54,411 nt of DNA from Planctomycetota bacterium. Its GTDB lineage: Bacteria; Planctomycetota; JAJSAM01; JAJVHW01. The notes beneath the pieces are model-generated. The model made no database searches. It was not told the origin of the DNA and saw nothing but the letters and a program-made list of their open reading frames with translations. A program made the translations under genes and the position numbers. Shown here piece by piece: positions 26,309 to 33,978 of the stretch. The stretch covers positions 1-54,411 of the forward strand of contig JAJFFG010000102.1 of NCBI GenBank assembly GCA_021776825.1, read 5' to 3'. How positions within the stretch are numbered: position 1 is the stretch's first letter; the number at the start of each line of letters is the position of its first letter.

Positions 26309-27454
26309 ATGAAGCTGCACGCGATCGTCGCTCTCCCACTAGTGGCCCTTTTCACGGTCGTCGCATGGCTGCCGTTGACACACGAGTCGGCGAGCGCGCA
26401 GGACGACGCGGTCAGTCCAACGGTGCGCTGGATCGACGGCTGGTCCGCGGGGCGCAAGGTCGCTCGCGAGCGCGGCAAGCCGATGCTCGTGTACGTCGGC
26501 CGTCACTCTCCGTACTGACCCCCGTGCGCAGCGCTGGAGAGCGGTCCGTTCTCCGACGAGAAGAGCCACGAGATCAGCGAGGGCTACGTGGCGGTCCGCC
26601 TTCTGGGCGGCGATGACGCGACGCCGGAGACGAAGGCGTTCATGACCAAGTATGCCGTACGCGGCTACCCCGCGCTGCTCGTCTTGAACGCCGACGGCCA
26701 CGTGCTCTCGGACCGTGTTGGCCGGTCTGTGGACGCGATGCTCGCGTCGCTCGAAGGCGCGGCGGAGAGCGAGATCGAGTACCAAGAGGCGCTCGCCGGC
26801 GACGACGCGGCGTCGCGACTTCGACTCGCGAGCATCCTGGTCGATCGACGCATGCACGGCGAGGCAGAGCGCCTCTACGCGCACGAGCTCGCGACATCGC
26901 CGACGGTCGCGGCCCACAAGGGACAGCTCCGGAATCTCCGCGCTTCCCGCCGGGCGGACGACGAGCGCGCGCTGCTCGAGAAGATGGTCGCGCTGTACCC
27001 CGACGACGCGTCCGACCGCATCCGCTGGAGGATCCGACTCGGCACGATGCACGTGGACGCCGCGCGCGACGAGCGCGAGTACCGGACGGCGACCGAGAGC
27101 GCCGTCGTGAACCTCGAGAAGCTCCTCGCGAACGTGCTCGAGGACGAGGACTCCGAGGGCATCGCACGCGTGCGGGTCGCGCTCGGAAACGCGCACGCCA
27201 GTCTGAGCGAACCAGAGCGCGCCAACGTCGAGTTCGACCGCGTACTCAGCGACCACCCGAAGTCAAGCGCCGCTGCCGACGCGCTGTTCGGCAAGGCGGT
27301 CCTGCAATGGGACGACGCCGAGTTCGACGCGTGCAAGAAGCTGCTCCAGCGCATCGTGAAGGAGTACCCCGATAGCGAGGCCGCCAAACACGCCCCGAAC
27401 GCCATCCACCGCTGCGACGACCAACTTGGGCTCAACCCACCGCATGAGCACTGA
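26309..27454 (+). CDS. Selenoprotein: thioredoxin-like plus TPR, UGA=Sec
   Basis: Exported protein of 381 residues if the UGA at 26516-26518 is read as selenocysteine (residue 70). A signal peptide (HAIVALPLVALFTVVAWLPL, cleavage near SAQ-DD) precedes a thioredoxin_7-like domain: WIDGWSAGRKVARERGKPML, then YVGRHSPY-U-PPCAALE with the Sec at the first CxxC position, and the cis-Pro phrase YAVRGYPALLVLNADG. From residue about 150 it changes to helical TPR-type repeats (ASILVDRRMHGEAERLYAHEL; AALGNAH-type helices; FGKAVLQWDDAEFDACKKLL). A SECIS-like hairpin starts 17 bases after the UGA. ATG 26309 has GGAGGTAA upstream. Without Sec the product would be a 69-residue stub. Likely a periplasmic disulfide or thiol oxidoreductase with a partner-binding TPR tail. 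Confidence 0.87.
26536..26554 (+). promoter_or_regulatory. SECIS-like hairpin (second selenoprotein)
   Basis: Stem GGAGAGC / GTTCTCC (seven pairs, one G-U wobble) with loop GGTCC starts 17 bases after the in-frame UGA. In RNA the loop is GGUCC, close to the GGUC of the Escherichia coli fdhF SECIS loop that SelB contacts. Confidence 0.75.
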
Positions 27455-27539
27455 GCACCAGGCAGCGCGACTCGCGGGGCCGCGGCAGTCGGCGCTCGAC
27501 GATCGCAGCTTGTCCGCCCCCCAGGGAGGGATCCCGCGC

Positions 27540-28343
27540 GTGACCAGCGTGCCGAGACAACGCGCAACTCCCGGCCGGGCGTCGACCACGCCGTTCCTGC
27601 TCGGGAACGGTCGTGAGAACCGCCAGGCGGCGGCGAAGACTGTCATTCCGTGCGACGGCAACCACCGCGCAGCGCGCGTCGCGAAGCACGATCGGCAGCA
27701 CTGGACTCGGCTGCGCACGGCGATGCGGCGTGACTTCCCACTCTTGTGCCACCTGCTCGGAGCGGCGGAGTTCAACCGACTCGCGATCGGCTACTTACGG
27801 CACGACACGGTGCGTTCGACGTCGTTGCACAACCTCTCCGTCTCCCTGGAGGCATTCCTCGAGAGTGACGTCCGGTGGAACGCTCCGATCATCCGGGAGT
27901 GCGCACGCCTCGAACGCGCGCATGTCATCGCAGTCGACGCGGCGCACGCGCCGCCGACGGTGACCGTCGAGGAGCGTGATCCGGCGGAGTTGCTCGCACG
28001 GTCGTTCCGATTTCAGATCCACTGGCAGCTGTTCGAGGAGCATTGGAACCTGGTGCGCCTGCGAGGGTTGGTCGGCGACGACGCAGAGGTCGCACCCGAG
28101 ATGGAGCCCACGCCGGAGCACGGCTACTGGGCCATCTACCGGATGGGGAAGAGGGTCGTGTCCGAGCGCCTCGCGCCGTTGCAGTTCGCACTGCTGAAGA
28201 TGCTCGCCGAGGGACATGATCTCGGCACGGCGTGCGAGCGCCAGGCCGTCGAACTGAGCGAGCACGAGTTCATGTTCCTGCGCGCGAGTGTCCGCGGCTG
28301 GATCGCGCGATGGACGTCGTTGGCGTGGTTCCGCGGGCCATGA
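27540..28343 (+). CDS. HvfC-like (DUF2063 family) protein
   Basis: About 267 residues. The first half matches the HvfC/BufC-type domain once annotated as putative DNA-binding (FPLLCHLLGAAEFNRLAIGYL, then SVSLEAFLESDVRWNAPIIRECARLERAH). The second half has the usual second-domain layout (GYWAIYRMGKRVVSERLAPLQFALLKMLAEG ... ACERQAVE in parts). In characterised systems this family escorts peptide precursors to an MNIO (DUF692) enzyme that modifies cysteines. No MNIO or precursor gene is visible here, so it is an orphan. GTG 27540 is preferred for its AGGGAGGG ribosome binding site; an ATG at 27444, overlapping the selenoprotein stop by 11 bases, is the alternative. Location suggests co-expression with the selenoprotein. 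Confidence 0.7.
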   Translation: MTSVPRQRATPGRASTTPFLLGNGRENRQAAAKTVIPCDGNHRAARVAKHDRQHWTRLRTAMRRDFPLLCHLLGAAEFNRLAIGYLRHDTVRSTSLHNLSVSLEAFLESDVRWNAPIIRECARLERAHVIAVDAAHAPPTVTVEERDPAELLARSFRFQIHWQLFEEHWNLVRLRGLVGDDAEVAPEMEPTPEHGYWAIYRMGKRVVSERLAPLQFALLKMLAEGHDLGTACERQAVELSEHEFMFLRASVRGWIARWTSLAWFRGP

Positions 28344-28416
28344 GAGGAACAGCGCCAGACTGAATTCGGCGAGACGAGGGCGGGCGCTCCCGCTGCGGGC
28401 CGTCGAACCGCGTGGC
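28344..28416. other. Intergenic before decayed copy
   Basis: Nothing recognised. Together with the decayed copy and the following stretch up to 29034 this forms a 691-base region without an intact gene. Confidence 0.4.
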
Positions 28417-28752
28417 GACACGGACGGCCGCGACACGGCAACTACGGCTACGTCGGCTGCGGGACGCGCCTCGTGGACTTCGACATCGACGGCCTGCTGG
28501 ATGCTCCGTGGCGAACGGACACGTTGTCGACGACGTCCAGGCACGTTCACCGAGTGTCACGTGCGGTCAGCGCGACATGCTGTTCCTCGGCACGGAACAC
28601 TGGACGTCATCGACAGGGGGACGTCTCGGAACGTGACGAATGACTGTGGTGAGCACGTCCAGCGCCATCGTGTCCGGCGCGGCGTCAGTCGAGCCACTCG
28701 ACGGTCCGATCCGCCACGCGGAACGAGTTTGCGTTGCGTGGTCCACGCGCCG
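28417..28752 (+). pseudogene. Decayed copy of the CRTAC1/GMC 3' ends
   Basis: Fused fragments of the 9.5-13 kb locus. 28417-28439 matches 10534-10556; 28440-28684 matches 10701-10936 with indels that break the frame and a short insertion near 28606; 28676-28752 matches 11309-11388, which is the 3' end of the oppositely oriented GMC gene. The second join falls in GGCGCGGCG, present at both source positions (10928-10936 and 11309-11317). So a duplicated stretch spanning the converging gene ends lost two internal pieces and decayed. Confidence 0.85.
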
Positions 28753-29034
28753 TAGCCGGTACCGAGCCAAGACAGAGTTCGAAGCGTTCTCTGCCCCCAC
28801 GAATCGTGAGCCCGTCCCGCCTGAGACCCCCGTGTCAGGCTCGCCGCGGCAGAAACCCTCGATTCGTGTCGGATGGAAGTGAGCACCTGAGCCAGGCCGC
28901 GTACGCTCCGCCGCTCCCGGACTCTTTCGGGAACATCGTTCGTCCTGAGTGCGCGCGTCCAACGCCGCACAGGCTGCTGGTGCCAGAGCGGCTCGATGTC
29001 TGAACTCATGCGCCGGTAGAAGTGAGATGAACTG
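28753..29034. other. Leader region of RRM gene
   Basis: No gene seen. Contains the upstream region of the RRM protein; its ribosome binding site is weak (GAGATGAAC). Confidence 0.4.
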
Positions 29035-29370
29035 ATGGGTACGAAGATCTTTGTGGGCGGACTCGCCTGGGAAACCACGAGCGAGGGCCTCCAGGCCGCG
29101 TTCGAGTCGATGGGCCGCATCACCGAGGCCAAGGTCATCACCGACCGTGAGACTGGCCGGAGCCGTGGCTTCGGTTTCGTCACGTTCGAGAGCGAGGACG
29201 CCTGTGCCAAGGCGGTCGCCGAGATGGACGGTCGGGACCTCGACGGACGCGCGCTGCGCGTCAACGAGGCTGAGAACAAGCCGCGTCGCGATGGCGGCGG
29301 CGGCGGTGGCGGCGGCGGCTACCGCGGTGGCGGCGGCGGCGGCGGTGGTGGTGGCGGCGGTCGCTGGTAA
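29035..29370 (+). CDS. Glycine-rich RRM RNA-binding protein
   Basis: Single-stranded RNA-binding protein of 111 residues. One RNA recognition motif spans residues 4-82, with RNP2 (KIFVGGL) and RNP1 (RGFGFVTF) intact. The tail is a run of glycine with few other residues ending in GGRW, made of repeated GGC/GGT codons. This layout is typical of cyanobacterial and planctomycete Rbp proteins, which take part in cold or stress responses. Cytoplasmic, no signal peptide. It is monocistronic and ends at a strong terminator. The start is the ATG at 29035, since RNP2 begins four residues in. Confidence 0.95.
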   Translation: MGTKIFVGGLAWETTSEGLQAAFESMGRITEAKVITDRETGRSRGFGFVTFESEDACAKAVAEMDGRDLDGRALRVNEAENKPRRDGGGGGGGGGYRGGGGGGGGGGGGRW

Positions 29371-29423
29371 CGGCGACCACCTGACGGGCGGCGTCTCCTG
29401 ACGGGGACGGCGCCCGCACACGG

Positions 29424-29456
29424 ACCCGGCCCGACTCCTCGTGAGTCGGGCCGGGT
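29424..29456 (+). terminator. Intrinsic terminator after RRM gene
   Basis: A perfect 13-bp stem (ACCCGGCCCGACT / AGTCGGGCCGGGT) with a seven-base loop, followed by CTTCTCGTT, lies 53 bases after the RRM stop. The strongest terminator in the window. 29457-29649 shows nothing else. Confidence 0.85.
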
Positions 29457-29649
29457 CTTCTCGTTGACCTACGCTGACACCCGGGGGCGACCTCGACACT
29501 CGAGGTGTATCCAGGCACGAACTCCGTAGCCCGGGAACTGGGCGCATCGCGCGGCGCTGCCCGGCGGCGTGGATCCCACTCTCTATCCAACTCGACGACT
29601 CACGCGCATCGTCGCAGTCGGCCGCGGAGGATGAGCCTCGTCGCGACGA

Positions 29650-30717
29650 TCAGCGCTCGCGCCAGGCGTCGGCCAGCGCGAGCGTGAAGTCGGCTCCGCG
29701 ACTGGCACTCAGGTGCACGAGATCCGGGAAGTCCGACTCGTCGAAGCGCAGATGTGTGCGCAGGATGGTGAGCCGGCGCCGCTCGGCCCACGCCTTGAAT
29801 CGGGCGGGATCTGGACGGCCGCTCGCGTAGCTCGTGCGTTGTGCCGCACGGCTCATCGGCACCTCCACGAACACGACATTGCCGCCGTGGCTCTCGACGA
29901 ACTCCACCAGTTCCGCGACGAGAGTGGCGTCCCAGTCCACGTCACGCACCGACGGTGCTGCGTCCGTCCCGCCTGCCAGCGTGTGCGCTCGCACCCGGTC
30001 GATGCCGGCGCGATCCGTACGGACGCCGCCCTTCGCTCGTAGATCGGTCTCGGCGTCCTCGTCCGTCACCGGCGCCAGCGGTGCGAGGACCTTCTCCACG
30101 ACCCGCGAGCCGTTCGTCACGATCCCGTCGCGCACGCGGTCGGAGAGCCGCGCGAGCGCGCAGTCCGTCGTGGCGACGCGCACCGTCAGCTCGAGTTTCT
30201 CCTCCAGCGTGTGGTCGGTGCCCCAGTAGCGTTCCAGCAGGCCGGCATCGACGTACGGCACGAGCAGATGCGACATCCCCGGGTAGTACCAGCGCCCGTC
30301 CGCACCGTCCGGCGGCGGGGTCCCGCCGGCGGCCTCGAGGAGCACGGTCGTGCCTCGCAGGAGATCGGGTCGCTGGCCAATCGCCCAGCGCATCGCGCAG
30401 AGGTGCGCCATGGTCGTCGAGAAGCCCTGACCGAGGTTCTCCACGCGCGCCGCGGCGCTGTCGGGCGCCGACCAGTGCCTCGCGAGCAGGTCTTCGTCGA
30501 TCGCCGCGGCGGACTGCGACGTGCCGACGACGAGAACGTCCGGTCCACGGTCACTCGCGCGCCCGACGACGGCGGGGTACCACGCACGTGACTCGACACC
30601 CCAGCCACGCGCGCCGACTTCGCTGGCAACGAGCGTGCCGGCGATCAACGCCAGCACGATCGCCGCGCGGACCGGGCGTGCGCGCAGGGGTCTAGAACTG
30701 GAAGTAGATGAAGGCAT
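29650..30717 (-). CDS. AlgJ/DltD-like SGNH acyl-transfer partner
   Basis: About 355 residues. One N-terminal membrane anchor (VRAAIVLALIAGTLVASEVGA) and an extracytoplasmic SGNH-like domain: block I Ser in VLVVGTSQSAAA, and the Asp/His pair in DFPDLVHLSASRGADF. In alginate and cellulose acetylation an AlgI-type MBOAT moves the acyl group over the membrane and an AlgJ-type partner transfers it to the polymer. The gene starts inside the 3' end of the MBOAT gene (26-base overlap), so the two are coupled. The target polymer is unknown. Sequence similarity to named AlgJ proteins is weak by eye, hence no symbol. Confidence 0.75.
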   Translation of the reverse strand: MPSSTSSSRPLRARPVRAAIVLALIAGTLVASEVGARGWGVESRAWYPAVVGRASDRGPDVLVVGTSQSAAAIDEDLLARHWSAPDSAAARVENLGQGFSTTMAHLCAMRWAIGQRPDLLRGTTVLLEAAGGTPPPDGADGRWYYPGMSHLLVPYVDAGLLERYWGTDHTLEEKLELTVRVATTDCALARLSDRVRDGIVTNGSRVVEKVLAPLAPVTDEDAETDLRAKGGVRTDRAGIDRVRAHTLAGGTDAAPSVRDVDWDATLVAELVEFVESHGGNVVFVEVPMSRAAQRTSYASGRPDPARFKAWAERRRLTILRTHLRFDESDFPDLVHLSASRGADFTLALADAWRER

Positions 30718-32101
30718 GTGTCGAACTCGGTGAGAGGATCAGAAGCCCCACGAGCAGGCCGGCGACGGCCGCCCAGCCCAGGCCGCTCTGCCAGGAGCGA
30801 CGTTCCCACGGTGCGTCGCGGCCACTCGTCCAGGCCTCGAACGCCCAGAGCAAGCCGGCGAGAAACAGGACGTGGAACAGCAGCGGGCCGGACAGCGCGT
30901 CCGGCACGAGGTCGGTCACGATTCGACGCAGGAAGTCCGCGATCTGCGTGACGTCCCGCGCGCGGAAGATCAGCCAGCCGAGGCACGTGACGTGGAACAT
31001 CCCAATCGTCTGCAGCACGCGCTTCGCGCGGCCGGGATTCGGAGCGGGACGCCATCGGCGGGAGACCGCGCGATGCGCCATCAGCAGCGCGCCCTGGAAG
31101 ACGCCCCACAGGACGAACGTCCACGCTGCCCCGTGCCACAGGCCGCCGAGCGCCATCGTCAGGAACAGGTTTCGATACGTCTTCCACGCCCCGCCGCGAC
31201 TGCCGCCGAGGGGGATGTAGAGGTAGTCGCGCAGCCACTGCGACAGGCTGATGTGCCAGCGCCGCCAGAACTCCTGCGGCGAGCGCGAGAGGTACGGCAT
31301 GTCGAAGTTCACGACGATGTCGATGCCCATCAGCTTCGCGAGGCCGCGGGCGATGTCGGAGTAGCCGCTGAAGTCGCAGTAGATCTGGTAGGCGAACGCA
31401 TACACGGCCAGCAGGCAGGTGAGGCCGCCGGGAGCCGTCGTCGCGCCGAAGGCCTCGTTGACGACGCCCGCGAGCCCGTCCGCGATGACGGCTTTCTTGA
31501 ACAGCCCCCAGAGGATGAGCCAGCCACCCTGCTTCAGGTGCTCACGCGTGACGCGTCGCTCGTTCTGGAGTTGCGGCAGGAGCCGCTCGGCGCGCTCGAT
31601 CGGTCCAGCGACGAGCTGCGGGAAGTAGGCGACGTAGAGCGCGTAGTCGATGAGATCGCGCACCGGGCGCAGACGACGGCGGTAGACGTCGATCGTGTAG
31701 CCCATCGTCTGGAACGTGTAGAACGAGATCCCGATCGGCAGCACGATGTCAAGCCGCGCAAGGCTGGCGTCGAGTCCTAGCGCGGTGAGCGCGCCCTCGG
31801 CGCTCCCGACGAAGAAGTCGAAGTACTTGAACGTCGCGAGCATGCCCAGATTGGCTACGCAGCTCGCGGCCACGAGGAGGCGCCGCGTGCGCTCTGCAGT
31901 GGTCTTCTCGAGCCGTAGGGCAAGGGCGTAGTCCACCAGCGTCGAGGCGACGAACAGACTCAGGAATCGCCAGTCCCACGCTCCGTAGAAGACGTAGCTC
32001 GCCACGAGCAGGAGCACGTTTTGACCGCGCCGCCGCAGGCTCCAGTACAGCGGGAACACGACCAGCGCGAACAGCAGGAACGTCCACGAGTTGAACAGCA
32101 T
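30692..32101 (-). CDS. MBOAT acyltransferase (AlgI-like)
   Basis: Membrane O-acyltransferase of 469 residues with about ten hydrophobic segments. Family motifs: YTFQTMGYTIDVYR, FPQLVAGPIERAERLLPQL, DFSGYSDIARGLAKLMGI, FWRRWHISLSQWLRDYLYIPLGG and GGLWHGAAWTF with the catalytic His. It takes an acyl group from a cytoplasmic donor to the periplasmic side. ATG 32101 begins directly with a membrane segment (MLFNSWTFLLFALVVFPLYW). It is first in a two-gene operon with the SGNH-like partner. Six bases upstream a 34-residue frame ends; see the region entry. Confidence 0.92.
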   Translation of the reverse strand: MLFNSWTFLLFALVVFPLYWSLRRRGQNVLLLVASYVFYGAWDWRFLSLFVASTLVDYALALRLEKTTAERTRRLLVAASCVANLGMLATFKYFDFFVGSAEGALTALGLDASLARLDIVLPIGISFYTFQTMGYTIDVYRRRLRPVRDLIDYALYVAYFPQLVAGPIERAERLLPQLQNERRVTREHLKQGGWLILWGLFKKAVIADGLAGVVNEAFGATTAPGGLTCLLAVYAFAYQIYCDFSGYSDIARGLAKLMGIDIVVNFDMPYLSRSPQEFWRRWHISLSQWLRDYLYIPLGGSRGGAWKTYRNLFLTMALGGLWHGAAWTFVLWGVFQGALLMAHRAVSRRWRPAPNPGRAKRVLQTIGMFHVTCLGWLIFRARDVTQIADFLRRIVTDLVPDALSGPLLFHVLFLAGLLWAFEAWTSGRDAPWERRSWQSGLGWAAVAGLLVGLLILSPSSTHAFIYFQF

Positions 32102-32472
32102 CGCGCGCTACCCGCGGCCCGTGGCGTGGATCGTCCGCGCAGCGCACGCGAGCCGCGACGCCGTGAGCAGCGCGGTGAGGTCGCGGATCGCAGCAACGGG
32201 GGCGTCTGACATACGAGGGTGTCCCCGATCTATGGCCGATCGGACCCTCTGCTTGTCCACGCGCCGGGAACGATGAGCAGCCCGTGTGCGGGCGCTGCGA
32301 GGCCAGGCGCTACGTGTGCGCTGCGCGAGCGAGTGCCGAGCCTCCCAGCAGCGCGGACTCAATCCCCTGACCGTCAGGTTCCATGGCAGATCGCTCTAGG
32401 TGAGTCCGGTGGAGATCGATCCGACCGAGGCCGGCACAGATCCAACGAACCCGACTCCACGATCCGCAGCTG
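32102..32472. other. Intergenic between two acyltransferase operons
   Basis: No supported gene in 371 bases. A 34-codon minus-strand frame (32108-32212, MSDAPVAAIRDLTALL) ends six bases before the MBOAT start; it could be a leader peptide but has no clear ribosome binding site. A small hairpin (CCGATC-N7-GATCGG) is at 32225-32243. Confidence 0.4.
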
Positions 32473-33462
32473 TCAGACCATCCCGATCAACGGCCAGACG
32501 ACGGCCCGCAGGAACGGCACGTGGAACAGGATGGGCATCGGCGCGACGACCCACGCGACCGTCCACGCGCGGCCGCGCCAACCCGCGAGGTGTCCACGAG
32601 CGGACAACGGTCGCTCCGCCAGCATCGCTCCGCCGTGCAGGGCGAAGTAGGCGAGCGGCAGACCGAATCCGGCACCGACAGGGACGCTGATCGCCAGCTC
32701 GTGCAGGAGGCCGGAGAACAGGAACGCGGCCGCGACGGCGACGCGCGGGCCGATCGCGCGGCGCAGTGGTCGAAACACGGCGAGCGACGTCATCTCGGCG
32801 AACGCGAGGTTCCAGCGCCGGCCCCAGAACTCGGTCAGGCTGCGCGACGCGATCGGGTTGCGGAAGAGCGCGTACGCCGGGACGCCGCGGGCGCGCCAGA
32901 GGGCTGCGTTCAGATTGAACAAGCCGAAGTGCAAGACGAAGCTGATCCCCGGCAGGAGGAGGAGCGACGCGCCGAGGTGCGAGCCGGTGGCGACCCAGGT
33001 CCAGCGCGCGAGCGCGATGAGGACGAGGCCGAGCGCGACGCGTGCGAGCCCTCGTCGCACGAGCGTCGCCGCGCCCCTGACCGCGTGCCTGACCGCGCGC
33101 CCACCCCCCGCGCGCGAGGCGAACAGGCGCGGCTGCATGCCGAACCAGGCCGTGACGAAGGCGAGCCACGCCCGCACGTCGAGCGGCGGCACACCGCTCG
33201 CGCGCGCCTCGACGGCGACGACGGCCTTCATGGCGCAGAGCGTCGCCGAGATGAGCGCGAGCATGCGGAACCCCGGTGGCTCCCCTTCGAGACCGAAGTG
33301 CAGACCCACGATCGATGCGAACACGAGCGCCCACGCGAGCGAGCGTGCCGCAGCGGCGCGACGGATTCGTGTGACGACAAAGCCGGTGAGGGTGACCGCC
33401 GCGAGTGCCCCGGCCGTCGCGAGCAGCGCGGCAACGCTCGGGACGTACGCGTCGGCGATCAC
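32473..33462 (-). CDS. Wax-synthase-like MBOAT protein
   Basis: Integral membrane protein of 329 residues with about eight hydrophobic segments, of the MBOAT subgroup related to plant-type wax ester synthases. Signature phrases are NPIASRSLTEFWGRRWNLAF and LFSGLLHELAISV, the latter with the likely catalytic His. GTG 33462 overlaps the upstream gene's stop (GTGA), so the two are translationally coupled. The donor is probably an acyl-CoA and the acceptor a long-chain alcohol, but both are from family knowledge, not from this sequence. Confidence 0.8.
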   Translation of the reverse strand: MIADAYVPSVAALLATAGALAAVTLTGFVVTRIRRAAAARSLAWALVFASIVGLHFGLEGEPPGFRMLALISATLCAMKAVVAVEARASGVPPLDVRAWLAFVTAWFGMQPRLFASRAGGGRAVRHAVRGAATLVRRGLARVALGLVLIALARWTWVATGSHLGASLLLLPGISFVLHFGLFNLNAALWRARGVPAYALFRNPIASRSLTEFWGRRWNLAFAEMTSLAVFRPLRRAIGPRVAVAAAFLFSGLLHELAISVPVGAGFGLPLAYFALHGGAMLAERPLSARGHLAGWRGRAWTVAWVVAPMPILFHVPFLRAVVWPLIGMV

Positions 33463-33878
33463 GTCCCGAGCCAGCCGACGAACACGGCGACGTACACCGC
33501 GGTGAGGAACACGAACAACGCCGTGAGGGCGAGTTCGGCCATCTTGAACAACGCGCCGGGCGGCGCGTACCGCGAGAACACGAACTGGATCGCGAGCCGC
33601 CCACCCCAGTAGAGCCCGGCGTACGCGCAGACGCTGCGCGCGAGGATGCTGCCGTCGAGGAGCGCAGCCGGCGCGAGGGCCGACACGAGCCCGAGCCCGA
33701 GCGCGACGTTCGTGGTCCAGATGTAGACGGCGTACGTCCAGAAGACGCTGCGAGTCAATGGCTCGAGTCGGCGCGTCTCTTCGCGCCAGCCGAGGACGTG
33801 CGGGATGGCGAGACTCGCGAGCGCCAGCACGAGCTGGCCGGCGCCGGCGAGGACCAGGAGCGTCGTCGAGTCGAGCAT
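33459..33878 (-). CDS. Small four-helix membrane protein
   Basis: About 139 residues with four hydrophobic segments (LLVLAGAGQLVLALASLAI; FWTYAVYIWTTNVALGLGLV; SVCAYAGLYWGGRLAIQFVF; LTALFVFLTAVYVAVFVGW). No known motif recognised. ATG 33878 is the first start before the first helix. It overlaps the wax-synthase-like gene by four bases, so it is likely an accessory to it. Confidence 0.7.
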   Translation of the reverse strand: MLDSTTLLVLAGAGQLVLALASLAIPHVLGWREETRRLEPLTRSVFWTYAVYIWTTNVALGLGLVSALAPAALLDGSILARSVCAYAGLYWGGRLAIQFVFSRYAPPGALFKMAELALTALFVFLTAVYVAVFVGWLGT

Positions 33879-33978
33879 GTCCGTCACGTTGTAGCGTGCG
33901 CTCGGGCAACCACGCCGCCCACGGTCGCGCGGCAATCCAGTCGAGACGCGGTTTCGGTCGAAGCCGTAGCCTCAGTCC

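Noticed and set aside
29281..29367. GGC/GGT repeat run in the RRM gene as a separate repeat element
   Set aside because: It is the coding sequence of the glycine-rich tail, a family feature.
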